Shown: positions 8,277 to 18,025, counted from the first letter of the stretch. The stretch is DNA of 55,467 nt from Mesobacillus subterraneus (GCF_003937825.1 NZ_RSFW01000024.1:1-55467), one strand, 5' to 3'. The notes: generated from the sequence alone by a model not told the origin. Numbers and translations are program-made.

Positions 8277-8402
8277 TTTGGTTTGGTACAGTATTATAAT
8301 CTTAATCATCCTTTGGGGCTAAAAAAGTCATTTCCTTTCTTTTCTCAGCAAGTTCGTAATAAAATGGAATACATACTAAAACAGGAGTGTGGAAGTCCAA
8401 TA

Positions 8403-9029
8403 ATGAATATTAACCAGATCTCAAAATCTTTATTGGGGCGTACACCCTCAATCCTTGGCCACGAACAATTCATTAAATTTTCTGTTCTTCTGCCGCTGGT
8501 GGAAGTGAATCAAGAAGTCCATATTTTATTCGAAGTACGATCACTGACATTAAGAAGGCAGCCTGGTGAGGTCTGCTTTCCGGGCGGGAAAATTGAAAAA
8601 GGGGAGGACCCCCTAAAAGCGGCAGTCAGGGAAACTTCGGAGGAGCTGGGCATAATGGAAAGCGACATTTATGATGTTTTCCCGCTCGACTTTATGGTTT
8701 CTGCTTTCGGAACGATTATTTATCCATTTGCTGGTACAATAAAAAATTTGGATTCCATTAAACCGAATGCTGACGAAGTGGGGGAGGTATTCACTGTTCC
8801 ATTATCGTTCTTCAGGAAAAATCAGCCTGACACCTATAAAATCAATTTCCAGGTGGAACCAGAGGATGGATTTCCTTTCGACCTGATTATTGGCGGTGAA
8901 AATTACAATTGGCAGACCCGGACCATGAACGAGTATTTTTATCGTTCAAACGGCAAAGTGATCTGGGGTCTGACTGCAAGGGTTTTAACCCATTTCATTG
9001 AATTAATGGATCGTGAGGAGAAGCGCTGA
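8403..9029 (+). CDS. Nudix hydrolase, CoA pyrophosphatase type
   Basis: The Nudix box is complete: G-G-K-I-E-K-G-E-D with REtsEELGI (consensus GX5EX7REUXEEXGU), preceded by the UPF0035-like segment LRRQPGEVCFPGG that marks CoA/acyl-CoA diphosphatases of the NudL type. These enzymes cleave CoA to phosphopantetheine and 3',5'-ADP. I place the start at 8403 (208 residues, usual family length; GGAAG upstream). An ATG at 8364 is possible; the frame upstream to 8274 runs into the preceding terminator and is unlikely. The stop codon is within the left arm of the terminator. Confidence 0.85.
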   Translation: MNINQISKSLLGRTPSILGHEQFIKFSVLLPLVEVNQEVHILFEVRSLTLRRQPGEVCFPGGKIEKGEDPLKAAVRETSEELGIMESDIYDVFPLDFMVSAFGTIIYPFAGTIKNLDSIKPNADEVGEVFTVPLSFFRKNQPDTYKINFQVEPEDGFPFDLIIGGENYNWQTRTMNEYFYRSNGKVIWGLTARVLTHFIELMDREEKR

Positions 9030-9045
9030 ATTCAGCGCTTTTTTG
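9021..9045 (+). terminator. Terminator overlapping the Nudix stop codon
   Basis: AAGCGCTGAATTCAGCGCTT is a perfect palindrome followed by T-run; the TGA stop lies inside it. Confidence 0.85.
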
Positions 9046-9231
9046 TATTGTAGCATTATTTTAAGAAAACGGTTCATAACTCCACACGGCAAGAGTAAAT
9101 CCAATTCATTTCCAATTGTATCGTACACAACCTTAAAAATTATTATTCTCTTAATAATTTTATGAAGGCATTTCCTCCTAGTGACAAATCTACTATTTAG
9201 ATACACAAACTGAAATTTCTAGGAGAAATGG

Positions 9232-9260
9232 TTGCGGATGGAAGATTTATTATTTATAAT
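9232..9260 (+). promoter_or_regulatory. Candidate promoter of the dpp-ykf operon
   Basis: A perfect -10 TATAAT at 9255-9260 has a weak -35 TTGCGG at 9232-9237 with a 17-nt spacer. It is the best promoter-like match before dppA and coincides with the CodY-like box. A further inverted repeat ATTTCT-AGG-AGAAAT lies at about 9214-9228. Confidence 0.5.
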
Positions 9261-9272
9261 TTTAAGATAATT
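9258..9272. promoter_or_regulatory. CodY-like box before dppA
   Basis: AATTTTAAGATAATT matches the CodY consensus AATTTTCWGAAAATT at 13 of 15 positions. It overlaps the -10 box and lies 21 nt before the dppA start. The B. subtilis dpp operon is a classical CodY target, so repression in amino-acid-rich growth is likely here too. Confidence 0.6.
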
Positions 9273-9293
9273 ATCAAAGAAAGTTGGGTCAAA

Positions 9294-10118
9294 ATGAAAT
9301 TATATTTATCAGTGGACATGGAAGGAATCACCGGTCTAGTCGACCATACACATGTCGATTCAGGTAAACACAATTATGAACGCAGTCGCAAAATCATGAC
9401 TCAGGAAGCGAATTATGTCATTACGAAAGCTTTTGAAACTGGCTGCAACGAAGTGATTGTGAATGACAGTCACTCAAAAATGAACAACCTGCTGATTGAG
9501 GACCTTCATCCAGAAACGCAGTTGATCACAGGAGATGTAAAGCCGTTTTCAATGGTCCAGGGACTTGATTCAAGCTTTTCTGGAGCCGTATTCGTCGGGT
9601 ACCATTCAAGGGCTTCAATGAGCGGAGTGATGTCCCATTCAATGATTTTCGGAGTAAGGCATATGTACATAAACGACGTTCAAATAGGGGAGCTAGGCTT
9701 CAACGCGTATGTCGCGGGTTATTTTGGTGTACCTGTCATCATGGTAGCTGGAGACGACGGAGCTGCCCGTGAAGCCGAGGCACTTATACCGAACATTACC
9801 ACTGCAGTTGTCAAAGAATCGATTTCACGATCCGCAGCAAAATCACTGACGCCATCAAAAGCGGGCGAACTCCTTGCTGAAAAAACGGAATACGCCATAA
9901 AAAATCTCGAAAAAGTGAAACCGCTTACTCCACCTGACCATCCGGTTCTTAGGATCGAGTTCGCAAACTATGGACAGGCAGAGTGGGCAAACCTGATGCC
10001 TGGTACAGAAATTGAAGAAGGGACCACGATTGTCCGCTATCAGGCTAAAGACATTCTAGTAGCCTATCAAGCTATGCTTGTGATGACCGAGCTGGCAATG
10101 AGGACGACCTTTTCCTGA
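9294..10118 (+). CDS. dppA: D-aminopeptidase DppA
   Basis: At 274 residues from the ATG at 9294 it equals B. subtilis DppA in length. This zinc enzyme forms a decamer and releases N-terminal D-Ala or D-amino acids from short peptides. The metal ligands are all visible at the family positions: D8 and E10 (SVDMEG), H60 (NDSH), H104 (GYHS) and E133 (GELGFNA), with the catalytic H115 (MSHSM). The upstream reading frame to 9228 crosses the promoter and is rejected. It opens a ten-gene operon for peptide import and murein-peptide recycling. Confidence 0.95.
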   Translation: MKLYLSVDMEGITGLVDHTHVDSGKHNYERSRKIMTQEANYVITKAFETGCNEVIVNDSHSKMNNLLIEDLHPETQLITGDVKPFSMVQGLDSSFSGAVFVGYHSRASMSGVMSHSMIFGVRHMYINDVQIGELGFNAYVAGYFGVPVIMVAGDDGAAREAEALIPNITTAVVKESISRSAAKSLTPSKAGELLAEKTEYAIKNLEKVKPLTPPDHPVLRIEFANYGQAEWANLMPGTEIEEGTTIVRYQAKDILVAYQAMLVMTELAMRTTFS

Positions 10119-10174
10119 GCATTTGTCCAGCACCGTATGAATTCACAAAAAAGACTTGATAAGGATGTGAGCCA

Positions 10175-11107
10175 ATGCTCCAATACATAATCAAAAGGCT
10201 CGGTTCGATGGCAGTAACGCTTCTTGTCATCATCACGCTGACATTTTTCCTGATGCATTCGATCCCTGGCTCGCCTTTTAACGAAGAACGGGCGACAAGT
10301 GAAGCTGTCCAAAAGAACCTGGAAAGTTATTACCATCTGGATGAACCACTTTATGTACAATATTTCTTATACCTTAAATCTGTGGCCACCTTCGATTTTG
10401 GCCCATCAATAAAAAAGTCATCCCAGACGGTCAATGAAATGCTGGGAAGAGGATTCCCTGTCTCGTTCGAGTTGGGAATGGTCACGCTGATTGTTGCGAT
10501 TTTCTCCGGGATACTCCTGGGCATTATCGCAGCATTAAGGCATAACGGCATCATCGATTACCTCGCAATGACCATCGCTGTTGTCGGCATATCCGTGCCA
10601 AACTTTGTCCTTGCAACTCTATTGATCCAGCAGTTGGCTGTCACCTGGGGACTCCTCCCGCCTGCCACATGGGCCAGTCCAAAGCATATGATCCTGCCGA
10701 CACTTGCACTGGCAACTGGACCGATGGCCATCATCGCCCGTCTTACAAGGGCGAGCATGATGGAGGTCCTCACCCAGGATTACATCAGGACGGCTAAAGC
10801 AAAAGGGTTGTCACCGGTCAAAATCGTCTTTAAACACGCTCTGAAAAATGCCCTGCTGCCTGTCGTTACCATCCTGGGTTCACTGGCAGCAAGCATCCTG
10901 ACAGGAACATTTGTCATAGAGAAAATCTTCGCGATTCCGGGGATGGGCAAATACTTTGTGGAAAGCATCAACCAGCGTGATTATCCGGTTATCATGGGCA
11001 CCACAATCTTTTACAGTACCATGTTGATCGTCATGCTTTTCCTTGTTGACCTGGCATACGGTATTCTCGACCCAAGGATCAAGCTGCACAAGAAGGAGGG
11101 GAAATGA
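10175..11107 (+). CDS. dppB: Dipeptide ABC transporter permease DppB
   Basis: The 310-residue protein has the N-terminal MLQYIIKRLGSMAVTLLVIITLTFF helix and the binding-protein-dependent transport signature (EAA loop) around TRASMMEVLTQDYIRTAKAKGLSPVKIVFKHALKNALLP. It is one of two membrane subunits of a peptide importer. An AAGGATGTGA RBS precedes the ATG. It overlaps dppC by 4 nt (ATGA), indicating coupled translation. Confidence 0.95.
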   Translation: MLQYIIKRLGSMAVTLLVIITLTFFLMHSIPGSPFNEERATSEAVQKNLESYYHLDEPLYVQYFLYLKSVATFDFGPSIKKSSQTVNEMLGRGFPVSFELGMVTLIVAIFSGILLGIIAALRHNGIIDYLAMTIAVVGISVPNFVLATLLIQQLAVTWGLLPPATWASPKHMILPTLALATGPMAIIARLTRASMMEVLTQDYIRTAKAKGLSPVKIVFKHALKNALLPVVTILGSLAASILTGTFVIEKIFAIPGMGKYFVESINQRDYPVIMGTTIFYSTMLIVMLFLVDLAYGILDPRIKLHKKEGK

Positions 11108-12060
11108 TGGCTCTGCGAAAACACCAGGAACAACAAACACAATCGCCGGTACCTGATGATTGGTTTGTTCCGATTCAAAAAAACGACTCTGAAGCAGAAG
11201 CTGTAGTCCGCCCAAGCCTGTCTTATTGGCAGGACGCCTGGAGACGACTCCTGAAAAACAAGCTTGCAATGATGGGTTTATTCTTTTTATCTTTTTTGAC
11301 ATTCATGGCGATCTTCGGGCCGATCATTTCACCTCATACGGTGGACCATCAGGATTTGGTCAATCAAAACCTTCCTCCATCAAGTGAGCATTGGTTCGGT
11401 ACAGACGAATTAGGCCGGGATGTTTTCACAAGAACATGGTATGGCGCGCGCATCTCCTTATTTGTAGGGATAGCAGCGGCGCTGATTGATTTTCTGATTG
11501 GAGTCATTTATGGCGGTATCGCAGGCTATCGAGGCGGAAGGACAGACCATTACATGATGAGAGTCATCGAGGTTCTTTACGGCCTGCCATACCTGCTTGT
11601 TGTCATCCTGATCAGTGTTGTCATGGGACCGAGCCTGGCAACCATCATATTCGCATTGACTATAACTGGCTGGATCGGCATGGCGAGGATCGTCCGCGGA
11701 CAGGTCCTCCAAATCAAGAACTATGAATTTGTGTTGGCTTCCAAAACATTTGGAACGAAAACAGGGCGGATCATCCGCAAGAACCTGCTTCCTAATACGA
11801 TGGGGCCAATCATTGTCCAGATGACACTTTCCGTTCCATCAGCCATTTTCGCAGAGGCATTCCTAAGCTTCCTGGGACTGGGTATCCAGGCACCGCTGGC
11901 CAGCTGGGGATCGATGGCAAGTGACGCGCTGCCGGTCATTCTGTCTGGTGATTGGTGGAGGCTGTTTTTCCCGGCATTTTTCATCTCAATGACCATGTTT
12001 TCGTTTAACGTATTAGGGGATGGGCTTCAGGATGCACTTGATCCGAAGCTAAGGAGGTAA
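11104..12060 (+). CDS. dppC: Dipeptide ABC transporter permease DppC
   Basis: The 318-residue second permease has a cytoplasmic N-terminal stretch of about 50 residues, then OppC-type N-domain (WRRLLKNKLAMMGLFFL) and six predicted helices. The substrate-path motif NLPPSSEHWFGTDELGRDVFTR is typical of DppC/OppC. The EAA loop reads QIKNYEFVLASKTFGTKTGRII. Start overlaps the dppB stop by 4 nt and its RBS (AAGGAGGGG) lies in the end of dppB. Confidence 0.95.
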   Translation: MMALRKHQEQQTQSPVPDDWFVPIQKNDSEAEAVVRPSLSYWQDAWRRLLKNKLAMMGLFFLSFLTFMAIFGPIISPHTVDHQDLVNQNLPPSSEHWFGTDELGRDVFTRTWYGARISLFVGIAAALIDFLIGVIYGGIAGYRGGRTDHYMMRVIEVLYGLPYLLVVILISVVMGPSLATIIFALTITGWIGMARIVRGQVLQIKNYEFVLASKTFGTKTGRIIRKNLLPNTMGPIIVQMTLSVPSAIFAEAFLSFLGLGIQAPLASWGSMASDALPVILSGDWWRLFFPAFFISMTMFSFNVLGDGLQDALDPKLRR

Positions 12061-12065
12061 GCATC

Positions 12066-13061
12066 ATGGAAAAAGTACTTGAAGTAAAAGACCTTCATGT
12101 TTCATTCAAGACATACGGCGGTGAGGTGAAGGCAGTCCGCGGTGTCACTTTTGATTTACATAAAGGAGAAACTCTTGCGATTGTAGGAGAATCAGGCTGC
12201 GGCAAAAGCGTGACATCCCAAAGCATTATGAGACTGATCCCTGAACCTCCCGGCAAGTTTGATGGCGGCTCAATTATTTTTAAGGGAAAGGATCTGACGA
12301 AATTAAGAGATCAGGAGATGCGAAAAATCCGCGGATCAGATATCTCAATGATTTTCCAGGATCCAATGACTGCCTTGAATCCTACATTGATGGTCGGCGA
12401 CCAACTGACCGAAGGCATTCTGCAGCATATGAAGGTATCCAGGGAACAGGCAAAAAAAATAGCAGTTGAGATGCTTGATCTTGTTGGAATCCCCAGTCCG
12501 CATATCCGCTTGAAGCAATATCCTCACCAGTTCAGCGGCGGAATGAGACAAAGGATTGTCATTGCGATGGCATTGGTTTGCCAGCCAGAAGTACTGATTG
12601 CAGATGAGCCGACGACTGCACTGGACGTGACGATTCAAGCGCAGATTCTCGAATTGTTCCGTGACATTCAGAAAAAGACAGGAGTTTCAATTATTCTCAT
12701 CACGCATGACCTTGGTGTGGTTGCCCAGGTGGCAGACAGGATTGCCGTCATGTATGCAGGCAAAATCGTTGAGACTGGAACGAGAAGAGAAATATTCTAT
12801 CAACCTCAGCATCCTTATACGAAGGGTCTGCTGAACTCAGTTCCGCGTCTTGATGTCGACGGGGCTGATTTGGTCCCAATCGGAGGCACACCACCTGATT
12901 TATTCTCTCCGCCAGTTGGTTGTCCTTTCACTGCCCGCTGCCCGTATGCGATGGAGGTTTGTGACCGGGTTTATCCTGAAAAAACCACCCTATCGGACAG
13001 TCATGGCGTAGACTGCTGGCTCCAGGATGAGAGGGCCAAAAAATTGCTTGCAAGCAGGTAA
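12066..13061 (+). CDS. dppD: Dipeptide ABC transporter ATP-binding protein DppD
   Basis: The 331-residue ATPase shows Walker A GESGCGKS, the signature FSGGMRQRIVIAMAL, Walker B VLIADEPTTALD and the H-loop ITHD. The C-terminal oligopeptide/dipeptide extension has the CPFTARCPYAMEVC cysteine pattern of OppD/DppD. It lies 5 nt behind dppC, whose end supplies an AAGGAGG RBS. In this operon a second, distal ATPase (YkfD) completes the likely heterodimer. Confidence 0.95.
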   Translation: MEKVLEVKDLHVSFKTYGGEVKAVRGVTFDLHKGETLAIVGESGCGKSVTSQSIMRLIPEPPGKFDGGSIIFKGKDLTKLRDQEMRKIRGSDISMIFQDPMTALNPTLMVGDQLTEGILQHMKVSREQAKKIAVEMLDLVGIPSPHIRLKQYPHQFSGGMRQRIVIAMALVCQPEVLIADEPTTALDVTIQAQILELFRDIQKKTGVSIILITHDLGVVAQVADRIAVMYAGKIVETGTRREIFYQPQHPYTKGLLNSVPRLDVDGADLVPIGGTPPDLFSPPVGCPFTARCPYAMEVCDRVYPEKTTLSDSHGVDCWLQDERAKKLLASR

Positions 13062-13265
13062 ATAGTGTTCAATCAGGCTTTTGCCTTTTTGATATATAGT
13101 TTTTGCCGCAGAAATTTGTTGCTTATTAATCCGAGTACTTAAGCTATCGAGGCAAGTAGCTGGCTGGATTATTGCTACAAAACCTCTGAAAGCAGCAAGA
13201 GCTCCGACAGAAAGCAACATTCTATGCGGCAAACCTAATAAAATTTTACATAAGGGGGAAACAGA

Positions 13266-14897
13266 GTGAAGAAGTTCATGACCATGCTGATGGCAGCAAT
13301 GCTAGTTTTCACGCTTGCGGCTTGTACCGCGAATGAGAGTGCCGGCAAAAAGACAGAAGGAAACAGTAACGGGGAAAAAGGCGACGGGGGAGAAAAGGTC
13401 CTATACCTTAACAACGGACAGGAGCCAACCTCCTTTGACCCGCCAATCGGATTTGATTCTGCTTCCTGGAGCGCTTTGAACAACCTGATGGAAGGTCTTA
13501 CTCGCCTGAATGCAGACCATCAGCCTGAAGAGGCAACTGCTGAGAAATGGGATGTTTCTGAAGATGGGAAAACGTATACTTTCCACATTCGTGAAGATGC
13601 AAAATGGTCCAATGGCGACGCTGTAACAGCGAATGATTTTGTATTCGCATGGAAACGTTTATTAGATCCTGCTACAGGTTCTGCAGCTGCGTTCCTTGGC
13701 TATTTCATCGAAGGCGGAGAGGAATTCAACAGCGGAGAAGGCTCAGCTGACAACGTGAAGGTAAAAGCAGTAGACGATAAGACTTTCGAAGTTACTTTGA
13801 CAAGCCCGCAGGCTTATTTCCTAAGTGTCATTGCGAATCCGGCTTTCTTCCCGATCAACGAAAAGGTTGCGAAGGAAAATCCGGAATGGTTCGCTGAAGC
13901 AGATTCTTTCGTTGGAAATGGCCCGTTCAATTTAACCAGCTGGGAGCATGACACAAAGTTTGTCATGGAAAAGAACGATCAGTACTGGGATGCTAAAAAC
14001 GTAAAGCTTGACCGTGTCGAATGGGCTATCGTCGATGACACAAACACCGAATACCAGATGTACCAGACTGGAGACCTTGATGTCTCTGACGTGCCAGCAG
14101 AATTAAGCGACAAGCTTTTCAAGGAAGGCAAGGTTCAGGTTGAAGACCAGGCAGGAGATTATTTCTACCGCTTCAATGTTACAAAAGAACCGTTCCAGAA
14201 TGTTAACATTCGTAAAGCATTTGCACTTGCTGTTGACCAGCAAAAGATCGTCGACTTTGTAACAAAGAATAAGGAAGAAGCCGCATATGGTTTTGTTTCT
14301 CCTGGATTCAAGGATCCATCCGGCAAAGATTTCCGTGAAGTAAATGGCGATTTCAATAAGACTGATGTAGAGGAAGCAAAGGCCCTGCTTAAAAAGGGAA
14401 TGGAAGAAGAGGGTTATACAGAACTTCCTGAAGTTACGCTGACATACAGCACTAGCGATGTTCACAAGAAAATCGCTGAAACATTACAGCAAATGTTCAA
14501 GGAGAGCCTTGGCGTAGAAGTCAAGCTCGCCAACATGGAATGGAATGTATTTGCTGAAGAACAGAAAGCATTGAAGCACCAGCTTTCCCGCAGTTCATTC
14601 CTTGCTGACTATGCAGACCCGATCAACTTCCTTGAAAACTTCCAGACTGGCCATTCCATGAACCGTACTGGATGGGGAAATCCGAAGTATGATGAGCTGA
14701 TCAAACAAGCGAAGAACGAATCTGACGAAACCAAGCGTTTTGAATTGATGTATGAAGCTGAAAAGATTCTATTCGAAGAAGCACCAATCTTCACAGTGCA
14801 TTTCTACAACCAGGTATACCTTCAAAATGAAGCTGTAACTGGCATTGTCCGTCACCCAGTTGGTTACCTTGAACTGAAGTGGGCAGACAAGAATTAA
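13266..14897 (+). CDS. dppE: Peptide-binding lipoprotein DppE
   Basis: The 543-residue extracytoplasmic solute-binding protein (SBP family 5) starts with GTG behind AAGGGGGA. Residues 1-20 form a lipoprotein signal with lipobox LAAC (Cys20 lipidated), followed by a Ser/Gly/Lys-rich linker. Family signatures include EGLTRLNADHQPEEATAEKWDVSEDGKTYTFHIR and NIRKAFALAVD. It delivers peptides to DppBC. The gene follows dppD after 204 nt, longer than other gaps in the operon, and is followed by a terminator, which can raise its own transcript over the downstream genes. Confidence 0.95.
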   Translation: MKKFMTMLMAAMLVFTLAACTANESAGKKTEGNSNGEKGDGGEKVLYLNNGQEPTSFDPPIGFDSASWSALNNLMEGLTRLNADHQPEEATAEKWDVSEDGKTYTFHIREDAKWSNGDAVTANDFVFAWKRLLDPATGSAAAFLGYFIEGGEEFNSGEGSADNVKVKAVDDKTFEVTLTSPQAYFLSVIANPAFFPINEKVAKENPEWFAEADSFVGNGPFNLTSWEHDTKFVMEKNDQYWDAKNVKLDRVEWAIVDDTNTEYQMYQTGDLDVSDVPAELSDKLFKEGKVQVEDQAGDYFYRFNVTKEPFQNVNIRKAFALAVDQQKIVDFVTKNKEEAAYGFVSPGFKDPSGKDFREVNGDFNKTDVEEAKALLKKGMEEEGYTELPEVTLTYSTSDVHKKIAETLQQMFKESLGVEVKLANMEWNVFAEEQKALKHQLSRSSFLADYADPINFLENFQTGHSMNRTGWGNPKYDELIKQAKNESDETKRFELMYEAEKILFEEAPIFTVHFYNQVYLQNEAVTGIVRHPVGYLELKWADKN

Positions 14898-14918
14898 TAT
14901 ATTTCTCTGTTTCCAAAG

Positions 14919-14952
14919 AAAGAGGTGTTCATCTTGGAACACCTCTTTTTTA
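14919..14952 (+). terminator. Intra-operon terminator behind dppE
   Basis: AAGAGGTGTTC pairs with GAACACCTCTT and is followed by T-run. It lies between dppE and ldcA, so the ykf half either depends on read-through or has its own promoter. Confidence 0.85.
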
Positions 14953-15060
14953 CTAGTACATACCCCACAAAAATATACATATTACAGGAAAGTACTTTCC
15001 AGCCAATCAATCACTGCAAACCTTTTCCTCATTCAATCACTGTTAAGGAGCTGACTCATC

Positions 15061-15981
15061 ATGACCATCAAACCCAACCGACTGCAAAAAGGAGATACAA
15101 TCGGAATCATTGCCCCTGCAAGCCCTCCCAATAAAGAGAATTTGAAACGCGGCCTAAAGTTCATCGAAGATTTGGGATTGAACTATAAATTAGGTAAATC
15201 TCTGTATGCTGAATATGGTTACCTGTCCGGAAAAGACCAGGATCGATTAACGGACATCCACGACATGTTCAAGGACGACGAGGTCAAAGGGATCATCTGT
15301 GCAGGCGGCGGTTATGGAACAGCCCGCATTGCAGGGTCAATCGACTATGAAACCATTAGGAAACACCCAAAGATTTTCTGGGGCTACAGTGATATTACTT
15401 TTTTGCATACCACGTTCAGACAGCATGCAAATCTTGTTACTTTCCATGGCCCCATGCTGGCATCGGATATTGGCAAAGAAGGTGCGGATCAAATATCAAA
15501 AAACACATTCCAGCAACTATTTGAACCGACCATAATTGCCTATGACACCAGCCTCTCTGAAATAGAAGAAATCATCCCTGGCCAGGCTGAAGGAGTATTA
15601 GCAGGAGGTAACCTTTCGCTGCTCTCCAGTTCAATGGGCACACCTTATGAAATAGAGACAAAAGGGAAGATATTATTGATTGAAGATATCAATGAAGAAC
15701 CTCGTGCAGTGGACAGGATGCTGAACCAGCTGTATATGGCGGGCAAGCTTCAGGTAGCTTCAGGCATTTTGGTTGGGGATTTCAATAACTGCGTGCCTGA
15801 AAGGGAATTGTCCTTATCGCTGGATGAAGTCATCGAGCATTATATCCAGCTTGCCGGCAGGCCGGCAATGAAAGGGTTCAAAATGGGGCATTGCTCTCCC
15901 CATATTGCCGTCCCATTAGGGGCGACTGCAAAAATGGATACACAAATAAAATCACTTATCATTGAACCGGGTGTTCAATAG
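15061..15981 (+). CDS. ykfA: LD-carboxypeptidase (muramoyltetrapeptide carboxypeptidase, YkfA-like)
   Basis: The 306-residue S66 serine peptidase lacks a signal peptide and acts in the cytoplasm, removing the terminal D-Ala from recycled murein tetrapeptides. The nucleophile is S110 in FWGYSDIT; the acid is in LLIEDINEEP and the His in KMGHCSPH, giving the Ser-Glu-His triad. The start at 15061 has AAGGAG upstream. Next genes ykfB and ykfC process the resulting tripeptide further. Confidence 0.93.
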   Translation: MTIKPNRLQKGDTIGIIAPASPPNKENLKRGLKFIEDLGLNYKLGKSLYAEYGYLSGKDQDRLTDIHDMFKDDEVKGIICAGGGYGTARIAGSIDYETIRKHPKIFWGYSDITFLHTTFRQHANLVTFHGPMLASDIGKEGADQISKNTFQQLFEPTIIAYDTSLSEIEEIIPGQAEGVLAGGNLSLLSSSMGTPYEIETKGKILLIEDINEEPRAVDRMLNQLYMAGKLQVASGILVGDFNNCVPERELSLSLDEVIEHYIQLAGRPAMKGFKMGHCSPHIAVPLGATAKMDTQIKSLIIEPGVQ

Positions 15982-16000
15982 GAGAACAGGGGGAACGTCC

Positions 16001-17107
16001 ATGATCATTGAAAATATCCAGACATTCCGGACAGCGGTTCCTTTGACAAAACCATTCAAAACCGCACTTCGAACCGTTACAGTCGCAGAAGCGATCATCG
16101 TGAAAATTACTTGTGACAACGGGATAACAGGATGGGGTGAAGCCCCTCCCACATTGGTCATTACCGGAGACAGCCTAGCAAGCATCGAAGCAGCCATCAC
16201 CGAAGTCATCAAACCGTTCTTATTAAAAAAGAGTCTGCTAAACTATGAAACTTTGTTCCAGGGTCTTAAAACCATCCTGGTGAACAATTCCAGTGCAAAA
16301 GCCGCAGTGGATATGGCTTTGTATGATTGCCTGTCACAACAGTGCGGTCTCCCACTTTATCAATTCCTGGGCGGATATCGAAACGAAATCGAAACCGACT
16401 TCACTGTAAGTGTCAACAGTCCTCAGGAAATGGCTGATGATGCTGCAAACTATGTTAACAATGGATTCAATGTCCTGAAAATCAAGGTAGGGATTGGGGA
16501 AATTGCTGAGGATATTACTAGAATCCAGGCAATCCGAACGCGAATTGGAAGTGAGATAAAAATCCGGCTGGATGCCAACCAGGGCTGGAAACCGAAGGAC
16601 GCAGTCCGGGCGATCAGGAAAATGGAGGACCTCAGTCTTGATATTGAACTGGTCGAGCAGCCCGTCAAGGCAGATGACCTAGATGGTCTTAAGCAGGTCA
16701 CAGACTCAGTTGATACATTGATCATGGCAGATGAAAGTGTATTTACACCTAAACAGGCATTTGAAGTAATAAGGAGAAGGTGTGCTGATTTGATCAATAT
16801 TAAATTGATGAAATCAGGAGGCATTCACCAGGCCCAAATCATCAATCAGATGGCAGAAACAGCAGGAATCGAGTGCATGGTTGGAAGCATGATTGAAACT
16901 CGTCTGGGCATTACAGCCGCCGCCCATTTCGCTGCCAGCAAGAAAAATATCACCCGTTTCGATTTCGATGCACCTCTCATGCTTGCAGAGGAAGCGATTT
17001 CTGGTGGCATAACGTATAATGGAAGAAAAATCACACTTCCGGACCAAGCAGGACTGGGTATAGAAAAGGTCCATATAGAAGGAGGAGTTTTCAATGGAAA
17101 GCAATAA
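16001..17107 (+). CDS. ykfB: L-Ala-D/L-Glu epimerase YkfB
   Basis: The 368-residue enolase-superfamily enzyme converts L-Ala-D-Glu to L-Ala-L-Glu so that the dipeptide can be hydrolysed and used. The residues stand at the numbers known for the B. subtilis enzyme: base pair K162 (LKIKVG) and K268 (INIKLM), and metal ligands D191 (RLDANQ), E219 (LVEQ) and D244 (MADES). The ATG at 16001 has a GGGGGAA RBS; the frame extends upstream into ldcA but has no RBS there. It overlaps ykfC by 14 nt. Confidence 0.96.
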   Translation: MIIENIQTFRTAVPLTKPFKTALRTVTVAEAIIVKITCDNGITGWGEAPPTLVITGDSLASIEAAITEVIKPFLLKKSLLNYETLFQGLKTILVNNSSAKAAVDMALYDCLSQQCGLPLYQFLGGYRNEIETDFTVSVNSPQEMADDAANYVNNGFNVLKIKVGIGEIAEDITRIQAIRTRIGSEIKIRLDANQGWKPKDAVRAIRKMEDLSLDIELVEQPVKADDLDGLKQVTDSVDTLIMADESVFTPKQAFEVIRRRCADLINIKLMKSGGIHQAQIINQMAETAGIECMVGSMIETRLGITAAAHFAASKKNITRFDFDAPLMLAEEAISGGITYNGRKITLPDQAGLGIEKVHIEGGVFNGKQ

Positions 17108-18023
17108 TATCTGGCTCATTAATGTGCCTGTTGCCACTTTATGGACTTCCCACGATTCAGCAAGGGAGATTGACACTGAGGGTGTCTCTGGCACAGTAAA
17201 TTTAGATGCGTGGCTCGAAAAGCTTACATACGAACCAAGACTGCAATTATGCGATGACAATCTTGTCCAATCACAGGTTCTCTTTGGACAGGAAGTACTC
17301 ATTCTCGATGAAAAAGAAGGATGGGCATATGTTGTTGTTCCTGACCAGCCCTCAGTAAAAGACAAGCGCGGATATCCCGGCTGGCTCCCGAAGGCTCAGC
17401 TGATTCAACAGTCGGATTGGTACATCAAGCATGGTCCCGCCGCAGTCATCACGGCAAAGAAAGCACTGCTTTATAACGAGAAAAACGAGAAGCTGCTGGA
17501 GCTGAGCTACCAGACATTGCTTCCGGTCGTTGAAGACATCGTCGATCGCATTCGGGTAAAAACCCCAACAGGAATTGGGATTTTGAGAGCTGAAGATGTC
17601 ATGGTCATTCCATCGGAAAAGGAAATGCCTAAACAGAATGGAACGGCAATCGTGAAAGCCGGTGAGCAATTCTTAGGCTTGCCATATCTATGGGGCGGGA
17701 TGAGCAGTTATGGGTATGACTGCTCTGGTTTCAGCTACAATATGTGTCGCGCAAACGGCTACATCATCCCCAGGGATGCCCATGAGCAGGCGGCAGCCGG
17801 TCAAAGTGTGCCGCTAGCCGATGTCCAGCCAGGTGACCTCTTGTTCTTCGCTTATGAAGAAGGAAAAGGGCGAATCCATCATGTCGGGATCTATTATGGA
17901 GACGGCAAGCTTCTCCACTCACCGAATACCGGCAAAAATATCGAGATCATAGCACTGGAAGGGACAATTTACGAAAAGGAACTCTGTGCAGCAAGACGCT
18001 ACTGGATGGATACGGAGGAATAA
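17094..18023 (+). CDS. ykfC: Gamma-D-glutamyl-L-amino acid endopeptidase YkfC (NlpC/P60)
   Basis: The 309-residue protein has N-terminal SH3b-like domains (about residues 1-175) and a C-terminal NlpC/P60 domain. The catalytic Cys210 is in YGYDCSGFSYNM, with His263 in IHHVGIYYGD and His275 in LLHSPN. No signal peptide is seen, as expected for a cytoplasmic enzyme that cuts recycled L-Ala-gamma-D-Glu-peptides. A GGAGGAG RBS lies in the end of ykfB, and the start overlaps it by 14 nt, so translation is coupled. Confidence 0.94.
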   Translation: MESNNIWLINVPVATLWTSHDSAREIDTEGVSGTVNLDAWLEKLTYEPRLQLCDDNLVQSQVLFGQEVLILDEKEGWAYVVVPDQPSVKDKRGYPGWLPKAQLIQQSDWYIKHGPAAVITAKKALLYNEKNEKLLELSYQTLLPVVEDIVDRIRVKTPTGIGILRAEDVMVIPSEKEMPKQNGTAIVKAGEQFLGLPYLWGGMSSYGYDCSGFSYNMCRANGYIIPRDAHEQAAAGQSVPLADVQPGDLLFFAYEEGKGRIHHVGIYYGDGKLLHSPNTGKNIEIIALEGTIYEKELCAARRYWMDTEE

Positions 18024-18025
18024 CA

